Assembly: GCF_023101765.2 (NCBI RefSeq)
Contig: NC_064231.1
Location: forward strand, 3,982,501-4,046,500
Direction of reading: 5' to 3'
Length of the DNA: 64,000 nucleotides
From: Spodoptera frugiperda
Lineage: Eukaryota > Arthropoda > Insecta > Lepidoptera > Noctuidae
Part shown: in pieces, positions 59,773 through 64,000 of the stretch
Layout of the letters: every line of letters begins with the position of its first letter
Position numbering within the stretch: position 1 is the first letter of the stretch
Made by a program: the position numbers and the translations under genes
The notes under the pieces: generated by a model
Database searches by the model: none
The model's input: the letters and a program-made list of their open reading frames with translations, nothing else
Told to the model about the DNA's origin: nothing

Positions 59773-62700
59773 TTACATAGAGTACATAGCCTTACCAGTA
59801 TTGTGCTTATAATAATTGAACTTGTAAGGTATCTTAAACTGCTTTCTCAGTTTCCTACCCACCTCAAGAACTGACTCAGGATCGTTAGTCTTCATCCAGA
59901 CAGCTGCAAAAAAAGTAATTACAATTATTGTAACATTATTGAAACAATGACGTAATTTGTATCTAGTAATAGAAACACTAGCTTTTTTTTGTGAGTGGAA
60001 AATCATCCAATGACTTCTCCCGCCTTTAGTGTCAGACTCTTACTTTACTGACAAAAACCACCCCGTTCCTTCTCCTGCTTTGAGCCGGAGCCCCGGTAAC
60101 CTTTAACGTTGTCTGCAGCTCCAGAGAAACACTAGCTTACGGTAGTCTTTGATATTATATTTAACCTCGCCCCACATTAGTATTTTCTCCTGTGTTATGG
60201 GTGCGTTTACAAACATATAAGTTCACATACATATGGCACCCAGACACGGAACAACAATTTGTGAATCACACAAAGAGTTGCTCCGTACGGGAATCGAACC
60301 TGCGTACCAAACGTGCAATCGTCGTGCAGTATGTCGACTTTAAAGTTTAGAACATATAAAGTCTAAAATATATAAAGACGGTGTATAAATAATGTATTTG
60401 TATACTTACAGATTTTATTCTTATCTCTGACATTGACGACCACTCCACTTATATCGTCCGTGCACATCAAGGTAGCTCCGATTAGGATTAACACCTGAAA
60501 TAACAAAACAATTGACCATAGATACATGTATTGTATGAAAATGGGATAAAACTTATTTAACAAGTTGACAGTTTTAGTGCGTTGAAACAGTAAAAGTGCA
60601 TAATTAAACTCAAGATCTATCAGCTGTGCTATCAGTCACTCCACGAAACCTTTTCCATAACAGATTTATTTGTACCATTGATAAGCCAGTCGAAAGAATA
60701 AAGAGAAAACTCATTAGCCCCTTTTTATCCCCTGTAAGGTTATACCCATGAAGCAAGTACAAAGAGGAGATGCTATAATGTGATTGTGCACTGTGACACA
60801 AACAAATTGCCCTGCCCAATTTTATTATAAGTATAAAGGTGTAGATAGGTTATAAGAACTCAGAAAGTGGCACATTAAAATGTGGACAATTGGCAATGTT
60901 TTTGTAGTTTGGGACCAGCTAGCACAGAATACTACCGCTAGATGGAAAATAGAGAGGGGCGTAGTATGTAACGTCCCGCGCTCTCCATAAAGTCACGCAT
61001 TATGTTAAATGGAAATCCAGTTATGAAATCTCTTCTTTGTATTTGCATTGTAGTTTTAAACCTGTGGTAAGACTTCAACAGTTAGACAACCTTGTGGTGT
61101 TGATTACAACCAATTGTACCTCCACTTAATAGTTAGATAATGTTATGAGCCTACGTATAAGTACTTTTATATAAAGCGTGTTGCACTAAGTTAAACGATG
61201 CAGTTAAAACGAAATATAAAATAATAAAGAATGAATTAGTCGAGTTATCTCGCCAAATAGACTTGTGAGGAAATCGTTAAACTTCAAATTTTATAAAGAA
61301 TAATGCTAATTTCGAAAAAAATATATGGTGTGTAAAGAAAGAAACGCACATCATATTTTTCTAGGTCTTTTTTTTTTTTTTTTTTTTTTTTTTTAGGGTG
61401 GAAAATCATCCAATGACTTCTCCCGCCTTGGGCGAGGCGAGAGGGAGTGTCAGACTCTTACTGACTAAAAACCACCCCGTTCCTACTCCTGCCCGTCGAG
61501 CCGGAGCCCCGGTAAACCCGCTAGGTTGTCCGCAGCTCCGGATTAGGCATCAGCCCTACTGGGCCCCATCTGTGGTGGTCTGATGGCTCTTTGAGGCGCG
61601 CGCAGAACGCGACGCGCCGCACGCACGGGTCTGGTTCTGGTCGGGCGGCGAGCTACCCTTGCTCGTCGTCCGCAGACCCGCACTTACGGTGGCCGGAGAT
61701 CGTCGCGCGATCCCCGACGCCCGGAGTGTCTCTCGCGACGGCTGGGGCGTGAAGAGGTTCGTTCTCTCACGCGCCCCGCCTCCTCCTTAGCTAGCATGAC
61801 TGCTTCGCAGAAGGAGGAGACGGCATCCCAGTCCCCCTCGCTCCGCACCATGGCTTGTATCAGTGCCGGACGCGAGAGGGTGCCGTCGCCGACCACATCC
61901 CTGAGGACACGGCGGTGCTCAGCCCACGCAGGGCAGACCGCAAGCGTATGTTCCACCGTGTCCTCCGGGCGGTCTTCGCAGTGATGACACCCGGGCGTTT
62001 CCTCCCGCCCAATCAGAAACAGGAACCTACCGAAGCTTATGTCCGGTAAGCACCTGCGTCATGGCGGTAGGTGAGGACGCCGTGGCGCCTCTCTAGCCAC
62101 TCCTCAAAGAAATAGACTTACCGCTGCAATTTTTATTCTAGGTCTGGATGTGATGTGCAATGTCCGACGACATAGAAAATATTCCTTGTACGGGCAAAAT
62201 ATAAAGAAAGGTACACAATGTCATACCGTGTCTGCCCAGATGGCGTCCATTTGTGCATTCGTCAGTCGATCAAGCATAATCAACCAACGGCCCCCTTTCT
62301 TGTTCTGAGGATCCTCCCACATTGGCTGGATGCCCTTCTTGAAGATCATGTAGTCCTGGCCCAACCTTAGCTCTGAAGGCACCTTCATGTGGTGGTAGAG
62401 GCTGAAGACAATTAAACTTAGTGTTTAGGACAATATTCGATAACATTTTGTGAATTTGCTATTTTGTTTTTAAGTGATCCACGTCGAAACGTGTATAGAT
62501 TTAAATAGAGATAAAGGCAATAAAGATTACTGCATTGGAAATCTCTGTTGATTGTTGAAACGAGCAAAATTAATAGTAGGTACAAAGCAAGGCAACAATT
62601 AGGTACTACATAGTTCTTTTATAGTAATGTCTTGTTCGCACTTCTCTAGTATTTTAGTCAAGTAGCGAGTATTTAGTAGCTTTCTTTCCCTTCGATTTTC

Positions 62701-63002
62701 GCTAGCTACTATGTACTCCGCTACTGGACTAAAATACTAGCGTAATGCGAACAAGGCATAAGCGATTCAATACTTTGCCAAACCTCTAGAGCTTTTAAAA
62801 CCATTTTAAAGTCAAGTGAGTGTAGATAAAAGACGTACCACCAATAATCTTCGACGGTGTTAAAATTGCTCAGTTCCACCAGATTATCCTCCCAATTCTG
62901 CTTGTCGCCCAGCAACAACCAGAAGCTCCACTCGTCTCGCAGTGGGTGCTTCATTCTCTCCGGTTGATCGCTGATGACTGACTGACTGTCCGATGACGAC
63001 AT
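59773..63002 (-). CDS. eIF4E-family cap-binding protein, short paralogue
   Basis: Four exons on the minus strand splice to 185 codons: 63002-62839, 62401-62227, 60494-60410 and 59903-59773 (TAA at 59775-59773). All borders are GT/AG and the phases agree. The product has 184 residues against about 210-220 for usual eIF4E. The eIF4E core is intact: HPL at 19-21, cap-stacking Trp37 and Trp83 (in QPMWED), partner-binding VEDYW at 50-54, GGRWLI at 91-96, VVNVR at 132-136 with Lys138 for the cap phosphates, and a conserved Trp144. Cap binding and eIF4G/4E-BP binding are therefore likely. The N-terminus has only 18 residues before HPL, and the C-terminus is short and lacks the Ser-rich phosphorylation segment of standard eIF4E. 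A possible acceptor (AG at about 63013-63014) just upstream of the ATG suggests a further 5' exon, perhaps non-coding. Probably a second, divergent eIF4E rather than the housekeeping copy (inference). Confidence 0.92.
59971..60138 (-). mobile_element. LINE tail (family A) with 14-bp target duplication
   Basis: AGAAACACTAGCTT at 59971-59984 and 60125-60138. Between are poly(T), GTGGAAAATCATCCAATGAC and a tail lacking most of the GGCGAGGCGAGAG segment. In the last intron of the eIF4E-like gene. Confidence 0.87.
60165..60335 (-). mobile_element. tRNA-derived SINE family B, copy 6
   Basis: On the minus strand: GGTTCGATTCCC B box (60300-60289), GAGCAACTCTTTGTGTGATTC, AATTGTTGTTCCGTGTCTGG and GCACCCATAACACAGGAG. 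The best-preserved B box of the family. Confidence 0.75.
61359..62145 (-). mobile_element. R1/Jockey-type LINE, 5'-truncated, 10-bp target duplication
   Basis: TTCTAGGTCT at 61359-61368 and 62136-62145 flanks a 767-bp insertion with about 26 T at its left, meaning a long poly(A) in minus orientation. It encodes the same reverse-transcriptase C-terminus as 44231-44932, with the stop at 61684 (complement of TAA). A 2-bp deletion at about 62038 (GCTTATGTCC versus GCTTCCATGTCC) breaks the frame. It extends further 5' than the other copy. It sits in intron 2 of the eIF4E-like gene. Confidence 0.9.
62626..62760. mobile_element. MITE family K in eIF4E-like intron 1
   Basis: Left arm ATGTCTTGTTCGCACTTCTC then TAGTATTTTAGTCAAGTAGCG. 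The complement of the right arm is ATGCCTTGTTCGCATTACGC then TAGTATTTTAGTCCAGTAGCG. About 60-bp arms with a short loop; 135 bp in all. Confidence 0.83.
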
Positions 63003-63164
63003 TTTTGCAGAAACTGAAAGTAGTAAAGTCTACATTTAACACAAGAGCCTTTGAATATTGATGAAAAAAATAATGCTCGTGTTGTTAAATTTATCCCAGC
63101 CCGGCTAACGCAGGCAGTAATGAACCCTATTAAACAAAAAACCCTTGAAACCAATCTTAATATC

Positions 63165-63580
63165 CATCATAAACTCAAACTCAATAATTATTCAATGTGA
63201 AAAACTATACAACCCCAATCGAAGCTGTTATTTATTTATTTTATAAGTACTTTATTGCACACATACATGAACACATTTACATTGTAATAGTGATTAAAGA
63301 ACAATGGGCGGTCTTATCACATATGACGATTTCTTCCAGACACCTTTGGTAGGTGTTACTATAGCATTCAAAGTACGGAATACAAAGCCAAACTCAATAC
63401 CATTTAGTTCGTTCAATAATGCAATGGGCGTGGGCGCTAATATTGCAACTCAAAAGTACGAAATTTCACTATATCAATGTCGTCAATAATGCAATGGGCG
63501 TGGTCGCTAATATTGCAACTCAAAAGTACGAAATTTCACTATATCAATGTCGACCGATCGGAATTGAATTCAAGACTAAA
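63165..63580 (+). repeat. Family E repeat with 70-bp tandem duplication
   Basis: ATACAACCCCAATCGAAGCTG, GTACGGAATACAAAGCC, then AATAATGCAATGGGCGTGG. The units at 63415-63484 and 63485-63554 differ at only a few bases. Ends CGACCGATCGGAATTGAATTC, as in the copy at 42120. Confidence 0.75.
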
Positions 63581-63584
63581 CCTC

Positions 63585-64000
63585 CATGTGCCTGTGCAAG
63601 AAATAGGTGGTTCCTTATTTGCATGAGGAGGTGAAAGTGCCATTTGATCGAAACACTAACTGTAACTAAACGAAACACACCTTAATAGTAAAAAAAATTA
63701 CTTCAGAATACCTTAGAATCAAAAGTATAGGAAATCTAATTCTTGTAGAATTGTTAAAATAATATAATTTATATTGCAGATTATTGGTATTCAAGTGCAC
63801 ACGGTGCTAGTATCACAATTAATGCGTAACTGCTGCAGTGCTAAAGTCATTCCTGACGTCATCTTTCGCTAATCTAATCACTAATGTACTCGTCTACCAG
63901 ATAGAAATCGTGAACAATAACATCGAATGTTCGAGAAAACTCTGTCCTTTGAGTTAGTCAAATCGGGGAATCCCCTACTAAGGGTGTCATAGGACATTGT
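63585..64000. other. Upstream side of the eIF4E-like gene, no feature seen
   Basis: AT-rich. A promoter for the eIF4E-like gene could lie here or beyond the window, but no TATA box or other clear signal was recognised. Confidence 0.4.

Overview
This is an intron-rich, AT-rich animal nuclear window, most likely from a moth (Lepidoptera, perhaps a noctuid). That reading rests on the gene content, on small exons separated by repeat-filled introns, and on dense interspersed repeats that look like lepidopteran SINEs, R1/Jockey-type LINE tails and MITEs. The species assignment is an impression, not a database result. No prokaryotic, viral or organellar organisation was seen.

Three genuine protein-coding genes can be spliced by eye. 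(1) At 27004-30753 (+) are the last four coding exons of a C-type-lectin-like-domain protein with a long basic tail; its 5' exons were not found. (2) At 43427-57257 (+) is a complete eight-exon homologue of RPGR (retinitis pigmentosa GTPase regulator). It has an N-terminal RCC1 propeller, an acidic low-complexity tail and a C-terminal CTIL prenylation box. (3) At 59773-63002 (-) is a four-exon, 184-residue eIF4E-family cap-binding protein. It is convergent with RPGR, and about 2.5 kb of repeat-rich DNA lies between the two stop codons.

Region by region: 1-27000 is gene-poor, AT-rich DNA with LINE tails, MITEs, an adjacent P-like/hAT transposase relic (about 8904-10440) and one weak degenerate coding relic (about 26520-26720). 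27000-32700 is the lectin-like gene and its probable 3' UTR. 32700-43300 is a repeat-rich intergenic stretch with tRNA-derived SINEs, a family of poly(A)-tailed retroposons and a clean 138-bp Harbinger-type MITE. 43300-57300 is RPGR, whose introns hold SINEs, LINE tails and a 340-bp foldback. 57300-64000 holds further MITEs and the eIF4E-like gene, whose introns carry a recent LINE insertion, two more retroposons and a MITE.

The most interesting items are the insect RPGR that keeps the terminal CTIL motif and has a possible intron-retention isoform, and the short divergent eIF4E paralogue. A third is a LINE-tail family with at least six copies whose target-site duplications can be read directly. 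I found no evidence of a completely new type of system. The genes show no functional clustering beyond proximity.
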